Shown here: positions 54,039 through 61,802 of the stretch, one piece after another
Position numbering within the stretch: position 1 is the first letter of the stretch
Layout: the number at the start of each line of letters is the position of its first letter
Source: CBDFKY01 sp965248995
GTDB lineage: Bacteria; Pseudomonadota; Alphaproteobacteria; Rickettsiales; UBA998
Assembly: GCA_965248995.1 (NCBI GenBank)
Contig: CBDFKY010000016.1
Coordinates: forward strand, 197,785 to 261,784
Direction: 5' to 3'
DNA: 64,000 nt
Made by a program: the position numbers and the translations under genes
The notes under the pieces: model-generated
What the model saw: only the letters and a program-made list of their open reading frames with translations
The model's database searches: none
Told to the model about the DNA's origin: nothing

Positions 54039-54355
54039 AAAGCCGAACTATGGGCAGCCAATTCCTCTAACAGAGGCAACAGCTTTTTAACGCGATTATC
54101 ACAAATGGAATAAAAGATATTTTGTCCATGCCTGCGTCCCTGCAATATCCCCTCCTGCCGCATACGGGCCAGATGCTGAGAGAGGGCGGGCTGAGATATG
54201 GATAAGGATTGTTCAAGTTTTGTAACGGTAGTCTCACCACTCATCAAATGGTGAAGAATCACCAGGCGGTGGACGTTGGCAATGACTTTCAGCAGTTGGA
54301 CAGTTCCTTCCGCCTGCGTATCCAGCCTTAAATAAGGTGCTTCAATCATTGTCAT
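54026..54355 (-). CDS. ArsR/SmtB-family regulator
   Basis: 109 residues from the ATG at 54355; a frame running back to 54598 lies mostly inside lepA and is not conserved. The winged helix spans about 15-90: LLKVIANVHRLVILHHLMSGETTVTKLEQSLSISQPALSQHLARMRQEGIL then a RRHGQNIFYSI wing. No metal-binding cysteine motif (ELCVCDL) is present. A perfect palindrome covers its start codon, suggesting autorepression. Its other targets are not evident from neighbours. Confidence 0.88.
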   Translation of the reverse strand: MTMIEAPYLRLDTQAEGTVQLLKVIANVHRLVILHHLMSGETTVTKLEQSLSISQPALSQHLARMRQEGILQGRRHGQNIFYSICDNRVKKLLPLLEELAAHSSAFQAA

Positions 54356-54371
54356 TACATTTGTGTAATGA
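54352..54371. promoter_or_regulatory. Palindromic operator over the ArsR start codon
   Basis: TCATTACA-TTTG-TGTAATGA is a perfect 8-bp inverted repeat with a 4-base spacer. It includes the minus-strand ATG (54353-54355). Repeats of the ATTAC/GTAAT type are common operators of ArsR and BigR-like proteins, so autoregulation is likely. Confidence 0.6.
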
Positions 54372-54464
54372 AGAAAATCCCATTTGTCATGTGAAATTTT
54401 GCAGAGCAACAGTGTAATCCTAGAATGGATATTATGGAAAGTAGATTCACAATTTTCGCATATG

Positions 54465-55727
54465 CTATTCTTCACCCATCCGTAGCGCAGCGATAAATGC
54501 GGAGTGTGGCACTTCCACATTCCCGATCGACCGCATTTTCTTTTTACCTTTTTTCTGTTTGTCCAGCAATTTACGTTTACGGGAAATGTCGCCACCATAA
54601 CATTTTGCCGTCACGTCTTTGCGAAGTGCTGAAATGGTTTCGCGCGCGATTACTTTTCCGCCGATGGCCGCCTGAATAGGAATCTTGAATAAATGCTGTG
54701 GAATCAGATCTTTAAGACGTTTGCACAGCGCCCTCCCCCTGAATTCCGCTTGAGAGCGATGCGTAATGAGCGCCAGTGCGTCTACGGGTTCCGCATTCAC
54801 AAGAACGCTAAGGAGCACCAGATCGCTTTCTTCATATCCATCCATGTGATAATCAAAGCTCGCATAGCCGCGTGAGCAGGATTTCAGGCGGTCGTAAAAG
54901 TCAAATACCACTTCGTTGAGCGGCAGCCGATATACCACCATCGCCCTGCCACCGATATAAGTCAGGTCCTGCTGAACGCCTCGTTTTTCGGTACATAAGG
55001 AAAGGACGTTACCGAGATATTCGTCCGGCACCATGATGGTCCCTTTAATCCACGGCTCTCGCATTTCCTTGATTTTGGTGGGGTCCGGCATATCCACCGG
55101 GTTATGCAGCGCCACCGTAGTCCCGTTGGTGAGATCCATTTCATAGACGACGCTGGGCGCGGTAGTGATGAGGTCGACGTCGTATTCCCTCTCCAGACGT
55201 TCCTGGATAATTTCCAGATGCAGCAGTCCCAGGAATCCGCAGCGAAATCCCATACCGAGCGCCGAGGAGCTTTCGATTTCATAATGAAAGCTGGCATCGT
55301 TGAGATGCAGTTTGGCGATGCTCTGCTTCAGATGCTCATATTCCGAGGTATCGGTCGGATAAAGGCCGCAAAAAACGACGGGCTGGCTGGGCTTGAATCC
55401 GGCGAGCGCCTGCGCCGCAGGTTTCAGGTCATCGGTGATGGTATCGCCCACGTTGGTGTCCGCCACCTGTTTTACGCCGGTAATGATATAGCCGACCTCA
55501 CCGGCTCCCAGCTCACGCACCGTCAGTTTTTTAGGCGTGAATACCCCGACATCCTCCACCACATAGTTGGAAGCGTTCGACATCATGCGGATTTTCTGGC
55601 CTTTGCGAATCGTTCCGGCAAATACGCGGATCAGGATGATGACGCCGAGATACGTATCATACCAGCTATCTACCAGAAGAGCCTTCAGGGGCAGCGTATG
55701 CGGATTCGGGGCACTGTCATGACTCAT
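54465..55727 (-). CDS. lepA: Elongation factor 4 (LepA) lacking the GTPase domain
   Basis: LepA back-translocates or remodels stalled ribosomes and is normally about 600 residues. This frame has 420. It begins MSHDSAPNPHTLPLKALLVDSWYD, exactly at the start of domain II, and continues intact through GFLGLLHLEI and PVDMPDPT to the signature AKCYGGDISRKRKLLDKQ. The entire G domain (about 180 residues; P-loop, DTPGH, NKxD) is absent. Upstream, in frame, is a stop 12 codons away, then the convergent-free end of the hydrolase gene. No clear ribosome site precedes it, though the ATG overlaps a TGA of a short upstream frame as ATGA. It is either a real deletion or a misassembly. Confidence 0.88.
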   Translation of the reverse strand: MSHDSAPNPHTLPLKALLVDSWYDTYLGVIILIRVFAGTIRKGQKIRMMSNASNYVVEDVGVFTPKKLTVRELGAGEVGYIITGVKQVADTNVGDTITDDLKPAAQALAGFKPSQPVVFCGLYPTDTSEYEHLKQSIAKLHLNDASFHYEIESSSALGMGFRCGFLGLLHLEIIQERLEREYDVDLITTAPSVVYEMDLTNGTTVALHNPVDMPDPTKIKEMREPWIKGTIMVPDEYLGNVLSLCTEKRGVQQDLTYIGGRAMVVYRLPLNEVVFDFYDRLKSCSRGYASFDYHMDGYEESDLVLLSVLVNAEPVDALALITHRSQAEFRGRALCKRLKDLIPQHLFKIPIQAAIGGKVIARETISALRKDVTAKCYGGDISRKRKLLDKQKKGKKKMRSIGNVEVPHSAFIAALRMGEE

Positions 55728-55811
55728 AGGGGTCTTATGTATACTGCATTCCCTTCTGCCTCAAGCGCTCGTTTCACAAATAACAGCATTGATTGCAAAA
55801 CGCTGACGGTT

Positions 55812-56681
55812 TCAGCGGGATGACCCCGCGGCCCCCGCACGATACGAATTCAGGTCGCAAACCAGCCCTTCCCGTGCGATAATGACGGATTGCCTGTATG
55901 TTTCCTTAATCTCGCGGGCACGGGCATCCAGCAGGTCATCCGTGGAATAAGGATCGTGATGAAACAGCACGACATTTCCGACCTTTGCCTGTTCGCCGAG
56001 TTTTACGGCATGCTGCCATGTGGAATGGCCCCATCCCTCATGAAGAGCGAAATCCCTTTCATCATAGGTACTGTCGTAAATAAATACATCACATCCAGAA
56101 ATGAATGAGATCAAAGCTTGATCCAGCGTATCCCTGACATGCTCCACATCGGTAACATAACAGACGCTTTTACCCTGATAATTAATGCGGTAAGCCGTAG
56201 CGCGATCCGGGTGGTTCAAGGGAAGCGTAATAATCGAAATGCCGCGCTTTGCAAAATCTCCGTGATGCAGGGCATGGCCGGCCCTGAAATCATGAAACAT
56301 CATGACGGAAGGAAAGGTCTTGAGCGCAATGGGAAACAGCGGGGGCGAAAGCAATTGTTCCAGCGCTTCGTGCAGGAGCCTCTCGGGAATCAGGTGACCC
56401 GCCCAGAAATTAACCTCAAACTGCGGATCGAACAGTTTCCGCATACAGCAAAGCCCCATGATATGGTCCATATGGGTATGGCTGAGCAGTATGTGCAAAC
56501 GCTGGATATCCTCTTGCTCCGTCATCGGAAGGATGCCGGTTCCGGCATCCAGTGCGAATATCAGGTCCCCGCACCGGACTTCGACGCAGGAAGTATGGCC
56601 GCCGTAGCGTAGCATGCGGGCATCCGGTGTCGGAATGGTGCCTCGTACTCCCCAGAATTTTACATGAAAAGGGTTTGCCAT
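55812..56681 (-). CDS. Metallo-beta-lactamase-fold hydrolase (PhnP-like)
   Basis: 289 residues from the ATG at 56681 (MANPFHVKFWGVRGTIP). The zinc ligands are in LLSHTHMDHIMG, the later VTDVEH, and the His of LFHHDP. The opening KFWGVRGTIPTPD...YGGHTSCVEV marks the group related to PhnP and to cyclic-phosphate phosphodiesterases. GWGHSTWQHAVKLG is the C-terminal 'GHS' element. Near the end, runs of five and four G (at 55832-55836 and 55824-55827) may hide a frameshift. The alternative frame adds about 36 codons and ends overlapping the LepA start. Confidence 0.85.
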   Translation of the reverse strand: MANPFHVKFWGVRGTIPTPDARMLRYGGHTSCVEVRCGDLIFALDAGTGILPMTEQEDIQRLHILLSHTHMDHIMGLCCMRKLFDPQFEVNFWAGHLIPERLLHEALEQLLSPPLFPIALKTFPSVMMFHDFRAGHALHHGDFAKRGISIITLPLNHPDRATAYRINYQGKSVCYVTDVEHVRDTLDQALISFISGCDVFIYDSTYDERDFALHEGWGHSTWQHAVKLGEQAKVGNVVLFHHDPYSTDDLLDARAREIKETYRQSVIIAREGLVCDLNSYRAGAAGSSR

Positions 56682-56717
56682 AACTGACACAACAGCACGG
56701 ATCCACCTAAATTTCAG

Positions 56718-57113
56718 TTAATTAGGCCGGATAATCTGATGCGGGCTGTCGAGCGAAAAGGCCGGAATAGTGACGAGAAAAAGCTCTTTGGTCGCGGTAT
56801 GCTGCATTTCATATTCTCCGACCATGTAGCCTGACGGAGTGGAAAGGACCGTGCCGCTGGTATATTGAAACCCTTCCCCTGATTTGATGATCGGCTGCTC
56901 CCCGACAACGCCCGCCCCTTTGACATGTTGCATCTGGCCGTTGCAGTCGGTAACTTCCCAGCGCCGGTTAAGGAGTTGCACCGTCTGGCCGCAACTATTT
57001 TCGATATTGATCGTGTAGGCCCATACGAAATGGTCTTCGTCCGGGTCCGATTGATCGTCGAGATAGACCGGCATCACGGAAATGGTAATGTTATGAGTCG
57101 ATTTGGAGAACAT
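56718..57113 (-). CDS. apaG: ApaG-domain protein
   Basis: 131 residues, the usual size of ApaG. Matching segments are HFVWAYTINIENSCGQTVQLLNRRWEVTDCNG and VVGEQPIIKSGEGFQYTSGTVLSTPSGYMVGEYEM, an immunoglobulin-like fold with the glycine-rich motif GEGFxYTSG. The name comes from an E. coli operon linked to magnesium and cobalt phenotypes; the biochemical role is unresolved. It lies 36 bases before the hydrolase gene, on the same strand. Confidence 0.95.
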   Translation of the reverse strand: MFSKSTHNITISVMPVYLDDQSDPDEDHFVWAYTINIENSCGQTVQLLNRRWEVTDCNGQMQHVKGAGVVGEQPIIKSGEGFQYTSGTVLSTPSGYMVGEYEMQHTATKELFLVTIPAFSLDSPHQIIRPN

Positions 57114-57159
57114 GCGCTATTCCTACACCACAAAAAAACCGGATGCCAGTCCCTTTTTT

Positions 57160-57206
57160 AAAATGCAAACAGTGCAACTTCCTAAATTAATCAAGAAGTT
57201 ACACTG
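57160..57206 (-). terminator. Rho-independent terminator after rpsU
   Basis: Reading the minus strand, a 12-bp stem (57206-57195 with 57181-57170, one G.U pair) is followed by TTTGCATTTT. It sits 57 bases after the rpsU stop and before apaG, separating the two units. Confidence 0.75.
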
Positions 57207-57262
57207 CTTAAATTCCATCAATCATCCACTATGGTTTCAAAGACGAATGCGGGAAGGAACGA

Positions 57263-57463
57263 TCAATCGAAAAAATCCCGTTTGCGCTGCAGTTTTCTGA
57301 AACGGCGGGCAGCTTCCTGCTGCTCCCTGACCCGGCGCTCGGAGGGCTTTTCAAAGTGTTTGCGCATTTTCATCTCGCGGTAAACGCCTTCACGCTGCAA
57401 TTTCTTTTTCAGCGCGCGAAGAGCCTGCTCAATGTTGTTATCTCTGACATGTACTTCAATCAC
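57263..57463 (-). CDS. rpsU: Small ribosomal subunit protein bS21
   Basis: 66 residues, strongly basic. MIEVHVRDNNIEQALRALKKKLQREGV is the bS21 start, and the rest is the usual arginine-rich helix ending KLQRKRDFFD. It assists initiation by promoting mRNA-rRNA pairing in the 30S subunit. It is monocistronic, judging by the terminator behind it, and divergent from gapR. Confidence 0.97.
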   Translation of the reverse strand: MIEVHVRDNNIEQALRALKKKLQREGVYREMKMRKHFEKPSERRVREQQEAARRFRKLQRKRDFFD

Positions 57464-57580
57464 GATACTATTACCTCCCTTGGACGAAGGAGGCTAACAC
57501 AGTGCGCCATGTATTACAAGTTCGTTATTGCAAGGGCGGGAAACTGCGATATAGTGGGGTCATCAATAACCGAGGGAATG

Positions 57581-57850
57581 ATGACTAAAATTGGAAATGT
57601 CGCGGCCGACCAGCTTAAAAGTTATATCGAGCGTATTGAAAAGCTTGAAGAGGAAAAAGCCGATATTTCGGAAGGGATTCGCAACGTGTTCGCCGAAGCG
57701 AAAGGCAACGGTTATGATGCTAAGGCCATGCGCGGCGTACTCAAGCTGCGCAAGCTGGAATCACACGAACGCGAAGAGCAGGAATACATGCTGGATGTGT
57801 ATAAAAAAGCGCTCGGCATGGCCTTTGACGAAGAGGCCGCCGCAGCCTGA
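57581..57850 (+). CDS. gapR: GapR-family nucleoid-associated protein (DUF2312)
   Basis: 89 residues from the ATG at 57581, placed 5 bases after GAGGG; an adjacent ATG at 57578 is too close to it. AADQLKSYIERIEKLEEEKADISEGIRNVFAEAKGNGYDAKAMRGVLKLRK is the hallmark helix pair of the alphaproteobacterial family. In Caulobacter GapR binds overtwisted AT-rich DNA ahead of forks and polymerases and stimulates type II topoisomerases. It converges on phoB with 9 bases between stops. Confidence 0.93.
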   Translation: MTKIGNVAADQLKSYIERIEKLEEEKADISEGIRNVFAEAKGNGYDAKAMRGVLKLRKLESHEREEQEYMLDVYKKALGMAFDEEAAAA

Positions 57851-57859
57851 ACGGGGATC

Positions 57860-58582
57860 CTATTCAAAATCAGCGGCATTAGGCCCGGGCCCGTCGGGCG
57901 CTTCGATCGCGTAACCCGCTGAGCGTACCGTACGGATGACATCCACCTGCTTATCGTTATAATTCAGCGCCTTGCGAAGACGGCGGATATGGACGTCCAC
58001 GGTACGTAATTCCACATAGATGTCATGCCCCCACACCGAATCCAGCAGTTGCTCACGTGAAAACACGCGGCCCGGATGTTCCACCAGATAGCGCAGCAGC
58101 CCGAACTCCGTCGGACTTAAATGGACTTCCACTCCGTTACGGGTCACTTTATGCGTGGCGAGATCCATCTTTATCCCCGCATATTCCATACGCTGCTCAG
58201 TCAGTGAAGGACGAATGCGCCGGAACACCGCCTTGATGCGCGCCACAAGCTCACTGGGGCTGAACGGCTTGACCATATAGTCGTCCGCACCGACGTCCAG
58301 ACCCCGAATACGGTCGCTTTCCTCACCCCGTGCCGAGAGCATGATGATCGGCGTATTTTTCGTTTCCTGGTTCCAGCGGATCTGCTTGCAGACCTCGATG
58401 CCGGTCATGGAGGGCAGCATCCAATCAAGCACGATGATATCGGGCTTATATTCCTTGACCATCGTGACGGCCTCTTCCCCGTCTCCGGTGGTATACACAC
58501 GAAACCCTTCCCGCTCAAGGTTATAGCGCAACATCGTCACGATGGCCGTTTCATCTTCCACGATCAGAACAGATGTTTCCAT
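57860..58582 (-). CDS. phoB: Phosphate regulon response regulator PhoB
   Basis: 240 residues. The receiver domain has LIVEDE, the phosphoacceptor Asp in IIVLDWMLPSMTG, and the Lys in MVKPFSPSELVARIKAVFRR. The OmpR-type winged helix carries LSPTEFGLLRYLVEHPGRVFSREQLLDSVWG and RTVDVHIRRLRKAL. The motif order and receiver-DNA-binding linker match PhoB rather than OmpR. No phoR, pst or phoU lies nearby. A Pho-box-like site is found 700 bases away in front of clpA. Confidence 0.92.
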   Translation of the reverse strand: METSVLIVEDETAIVTMLRYNLEREGFRVYTTGDGEEAVTMVKEYKPDIIVLDWMLPSMTGIEVCKQIRWNQETKNTPIIMLSARGEESDRIRGLDVGADDYMVKPFSPSELVARIKAVFRRIRPSLTEQRMEYAGIKMDLATHKVTRNGVEVHLSPTEFGLLRYLVEHPGRVFSREQLLDSVWGHDIYVELRTVDVHIRRLRKALNYNDKQVDVIRTVRSAGYAIEAPDGPGPNAADFE

Positions 58583-58713
58583 GGATTTCTTTTTCCTTAG
58601 TTAGTGTGTATCTTATATTTGGATACATTCTGGGTGGCGTCAACTCTTAAGTGCAAAGACTACCACGCAAGTCTTTACATCTACTAAATATGTGACGGGT
58701 AAAATGCGTTCCC

Positions 58714-58741
58714 TTGACGTAGAGGAAAACTGTCCTATGTT
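58714..58741 (+). promoter_or_regulatory. Candidate promoter upstream of clpS
   Basis: TTGACG (58714-58719) and TATGTT (58736-58741), separated by 16 bases, resemble a housekeeping promoter 128 bases before the clpS ATG. Between phoB and clpS (286 bases) there is also a weak CGCACCC/GGGTGCG hairpin at 58781-58822. Nothing else is seen there. Confidence 0.35.
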
Positions 58742-58868
58742 ACGGATTATATCCTTCGATCTTCAAACGCCTTTTTCTGTCGCACCCCGTTTTGTTTCCG
58801 GGAAAATGATAAAAAGGGTGCGGCATAACGGATTGGAAAGCGATTTTTAACGGGAAATTATCGTTTCT

Positions 58869-59279
58869 ATGACACTATCAGCAAATAAGAGGATGAGAGC
58901 GAAAGCAGAGGTTTCTGCGGCAGCGACCATGTCTTTTGAAAAGAGAACCACGCTAGACATTACGGGCAGCGACCCACGGGAAGATCACGGCAACCTGCTG
59001 CTTCTTGAGCTTCAGACGAAAGTCAAACGGCCACCCATGTTTAGAGTGCTCATGCTGAATGACGATTATACCCCGATGGAATTCGTGGTGGAAGTGCTAA
59101 GAACCATTTTCCACCAGCCGCAGGAAGAAGCGATAAGCGTCATGCTGGCGGTCCATCACCAGGGATCGGGCGTCTGCGGGATTTTTACCCGTGACGTGGC
59201 GGAAACGAAAATCGATCAGGTGGCGTGTCTGGCGCGTGAGCACGAATACCCTCTTCAGTGTCGTCTTGAGCAGGAATAA
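58869..59279 (+). CDS. clpS: ATP-dependent Clp protease adapter ClpS
   Basis: Delivers N-degron substrates to ClpA. The core (about residues 50-130) has MFRVLMLNDDYTPMEFVVEVL, with the Asp-Asp and Thr-Pro-Met of the N-degron pocket, and the C-terminal VACLAREHEYPLQCRLEQE. At 136 residues it is longer than the usual 100-115. An internal ATG at 58929 would give 116 residues and may be the true start. It is separated from clpA by 140 bases that contain the Pho-box-like site. Confidence 0.95.
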   Translation: MTLSANKRMRAKAEVSAAATMSFEKRTTLDITGSDPREDHGNLLLLELQTKVKRPPMFRVLMLNDDYTPMEFVVEVLRTIFHQPQEEAISVMLAVHHQGSGVCGIFTRDVAETKIDQVACLAREHEYPLQCRLEQE

Positions 59280-59304
59280 TCTTCCGCTCTCATTCCTTCG
59301 GTTC

Positions 59305-59338
59305 ATGTCATAAAACTGTCATCAAATGAAAGTAAATT
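59305..59338 (+). promoter_or_regulatory. Pho box with -10 element upstream of clpA
   Basis: ATGTCAT-AAAA-CTGTCAT (59305-59322) is two direct 7-base PhoB repeats with one mismatch, separated by an A-only 4-base spacer as in the E. coli consensus. TAAATT (59333-59338) follows after 10 bases, where the -10 of a PhoB-activated promoter is expected. It lies 97 bases before the clpA ATG and after the clpS stop. Confidence 0.7.
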
Positions 59339-59419
59339 AGATATTAATACTTTTTAAATACTTTCATACGTCGAATCATTACTGTTTTTTACTATCATTC
59401 AGCTTGGGATACATGATTT

Positions 59420-61783
59420 ATGTTGTCAAAAAATCTGGAAGCGACACTGCACCGTGCCCTGGCGATTGCTAAAATTCACCACCATGAATTTTCAACGCTG
59501 GAGCATCTGCTGCTTGCACTGGCGGATGATCCTGACGCTTCCGCGGTACTGCGCGGATGCGGGGTGGATCTGGCGGTTTTGAAAAGGCAGCTCATGCAGT
59601 TCCTCGAGCGGGACCTGCAGCCGCTGGTAGTACAGATGCTTCAGGAAGCGAAACCTACCGCAGGATTCCAGCGGGCGATACACCGTGCGGCCATTCATGT
59701 GCAGTCCGCCGGAAAAACCGAGGTGACCGGTGCAAACGTGCTGGTGGCACTGTTTTCGGAAAAAGATTCCCATGCCGTATTTTTCCTGTCCGAACAGAAC
59801 GTCGTCAGGTTGGATATCGTCAATTATATCAGCCACGGCATCGTAAAATACGGCGATTATATGCGGATTGGCCTGAGCAACGAATCGCTCAAATCCAGTA
59901 AGCCGCCGCTTGGCACGCCCGAAAATGAACCGAAAGAGGAAGGCTACTCTTTTTCGGCGGACGCTGGAACGGGGACAGCGGAAAATAACGACGCACTGAC
60001 GCAATTCTGTGTAAACCTGAACAAGAAAGCCACTGAAGGGCGTACGGACATTCTGGTGGGCAGGGAGAGTGAGGTCGAACGCACTATCCAGATTTTATGC
60101 CGCCGCACTAAAAACAATCCCCTCTATGTCGGCGAAGCGGGCGTCGGAAAAACGGCGATCGCCGAAGGCCTAGCGCTGCGGATCGTACGTCATGAAGTGC
60201 CGGAAGTGCTGCGCAAGACGGTAATTTTCTCACTGGATATGGGATCGCTGATGGCGGGAACCCGCTACCGCGGTGATTTTGAAGAGCGCATGAAAGCGGT
60301 CATCAAGGAAATCGAGAAACTGCCCGGTGCCGTACTGTTCATTGATGAAATCCATACCATTATCGGCGCCGGATCGACTTCCGGCGGGGCGCTGGATGCC
60401 TGCAACCTGCTTAAGCCGGCACTGGCACGCGGGCGTTTCCGCTGCATGGGCTCCACCACGTTCAAAGAATATAAGAACCATATCGAAAAAGACCGGGCAC
60501 TGGCGCGTCGTTTCCAGAAAATCGACGTCAACGAGCCGGACGTGGAAACCACGGTCAAAATCCTGCGGGGCTTGAAACCGTACTACGAAACGCATCATAA
60601 AGTACGCTACACGCCGCAGGCGATAAAAGCCGCCGCGGAACTCTCCGCCCGTTATATTCATGACCGTCAGTTGCCGGACAAGGCCATCGACGTGCTGGAT
60701 GAGGCAGGCGCTTCGCAAATGCTGCTTCCCGAAGGAAAGCGCCGCAAAGTGATCACCCACAAGGAAATCGAGGCGGTCGTTTCCCTGATTGCGCGTATGC
60801 CTTCAAAAACCGTCACCATGGATGACGCGGCGATGCTGCGCAACCTGGAAGCGACCCTGCAGAAAAATGTCTACGGCCAGGACAAGGCGCTCGAAATGCT
60901 TAGCTCCGCGATTAAAGTATCCCGTGCCGGCCTGCGCGATCCGCATAAACCAATTGGCAATTACCTGTTCACGGGTGCCACCGGCGTCGGCAAGACCGAA
61001 GCTGCCAATCAACTGGCGAAAACCATGGGGATGGAGTTGCTGCGTTTCGACATGTCGGAATATATGGAGAAACATTCCGTCGCGGCACTGATCGGTGCCC
61101 CTCCGGGATATGTCGGCCATGAGGAAGGCGGGTTGCTGACCGACGCGGTAAGCAAGACGCCGTACGCGGTGGTATTGCTCGATGAGATCGAGAAAGCTCA
61201 TCCGGATATTTTCAACATACTGCTGCAGGTGATGGATTACGGCAAACTGACCGACCAGAATGGCCGGAAAGTGGATTTCCGCAACGTCATCCTGATCATG
61301 ACCAGTAACGCAGGCGCCTCCGACATGGAACGCGCACCTATCGGCTTCGGCCGGGAAGCACGCTCCGGGGAAGACGCCGAAGCGATCAACCGCCTGTTCA
61401 CGCCGGAATTCCGCAACCGGCTCGACGCGGTTATTCCGTTTGCGCATTTGAGCGAAGACGTGATCGGTAAGGTAGTGGATAAATTTATGGGCGAACTGCA
61501 GAAACAACTGAGCGAACGGCACATCACCATCCATCTGCATGAAGAAGCACGCAGCTGGCTGATGGAACGCGGGTACGACCGCAAGAGCGGGGCCCGTCCT
61601 ATGGGACGTCTGATCGCCGACCAGATCAAACGACCGCTGGCGGATGAAATCCTGTTTGGAACGTTGATCAAAGGCGGCAGCGTGGAAGTGACGGTAAAGG
61701 CGGACGCGCTGCATCTGGCGACAAAGCCCAGCGTTCATACGGAAAAATCCGTGCGCAGTTTAAGAGAAACAGAGCCAGCGTAA
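59420..61783 (+). CDS. clpA: ATP-dependent Clp protease ATP-binding subunit ClpA
   Basis: Hexameric unfoldase for ClpP, 787 residues. A double Clp_N domain (about 1-140) is followed by AAA-1 with GEAGVGKTAIAEGLA and IHTIIGAGSTSGGALDACNLLKP, no ClpB-type middle coiled coil, and AAA-2 with FTGATGVGKTEAANQLA and LLDEIEKAHPDIFNILLQVMDYGKL. The C-terminal domain ends in a short acidic and basic tail. The ClpP-binding IGF/L loop is not obvious by eye. It follows the Pho-box-like promoter. Confidence 0.96.
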   Translation: MLSKNLEATLHRALAIAKIHHHEFSTLEHLLLALADDPDASAVLRGCGVDLAVLKRQLMQFLERDLQPLVVQMLQEAKPTAGFQRAIHRAAIHVQSAGKTEVTGANVLVALFSEKDSHAVFFLSEQNVVRLDIVNYISHGIVKYGDYMRIGLSNESLKSSKPPLGTPENEPKEEGYSFSADAGTGTAENNDALTQFCVNLNKKATEGRTDILVGRESEVERTIQILCRRTKNNPLYVGEAGVGKTAIAEGLALRIVRHEVPEVLRKTVIFSLDMGSLMAGTRYRGDFEERMKAVIKEIEKLPGAVLFIDEIHTIIGAGSTSGGALDACNLLKPALARGRFRCMGSTTFKEYKNHIEKDRALARRFQKIDVNEPDVETTVKILRGLKPYYETHHKVRYTPQAIKAAAELSARYIHDRQLPDKAIDVLDEAGASQMLLPEGKRRKVITHKEIEAVVSLIARMPSKTVTMDDAAMLRNLEATLQKNVYGQDKALEMLSSAIKVSRAGLRDPHKPIGNYLFTGATGVGKTEAANQLAKTMGMELLRFDMSEYMEKHSVAALIGAPPGYVGHEEGGLLTDAVSKTPYAVVLLDEIEKAHPDIFNILLQVMDYGKLTDQNGRKVDFRNVILIMTSNAGASDMERAPIGFGREARSGEDAEAINRLFTPEFRNRLDAVIPFAHLSEDVIGKVVDKFMGELQKQLSERHITIHLHEEARSWLMERGYDRKSGARPMGRLIADQIKRPLADEILFGTLIKGGSVEVTVKADALHLATKPSVHTEKSVRSLRETEPA

Positions 61784-61802
61784 ACAAAGTTTCGTACACC
61801 GC

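Noticed and set aside
54356..54598. Long ArsR protein of 190 residues
   Set aside because: The extra N-terminus is the out-of-frame 3' end of lepA and has no homology; the operator and family length support the ATG at 54355.
58781..58822. CGCACCC/GGGTGCG hairpin in the phoB-clpS gap
   Set aside because: Loop of 28 bases and no regulatory context; kept only as a note under the clpS promoter.
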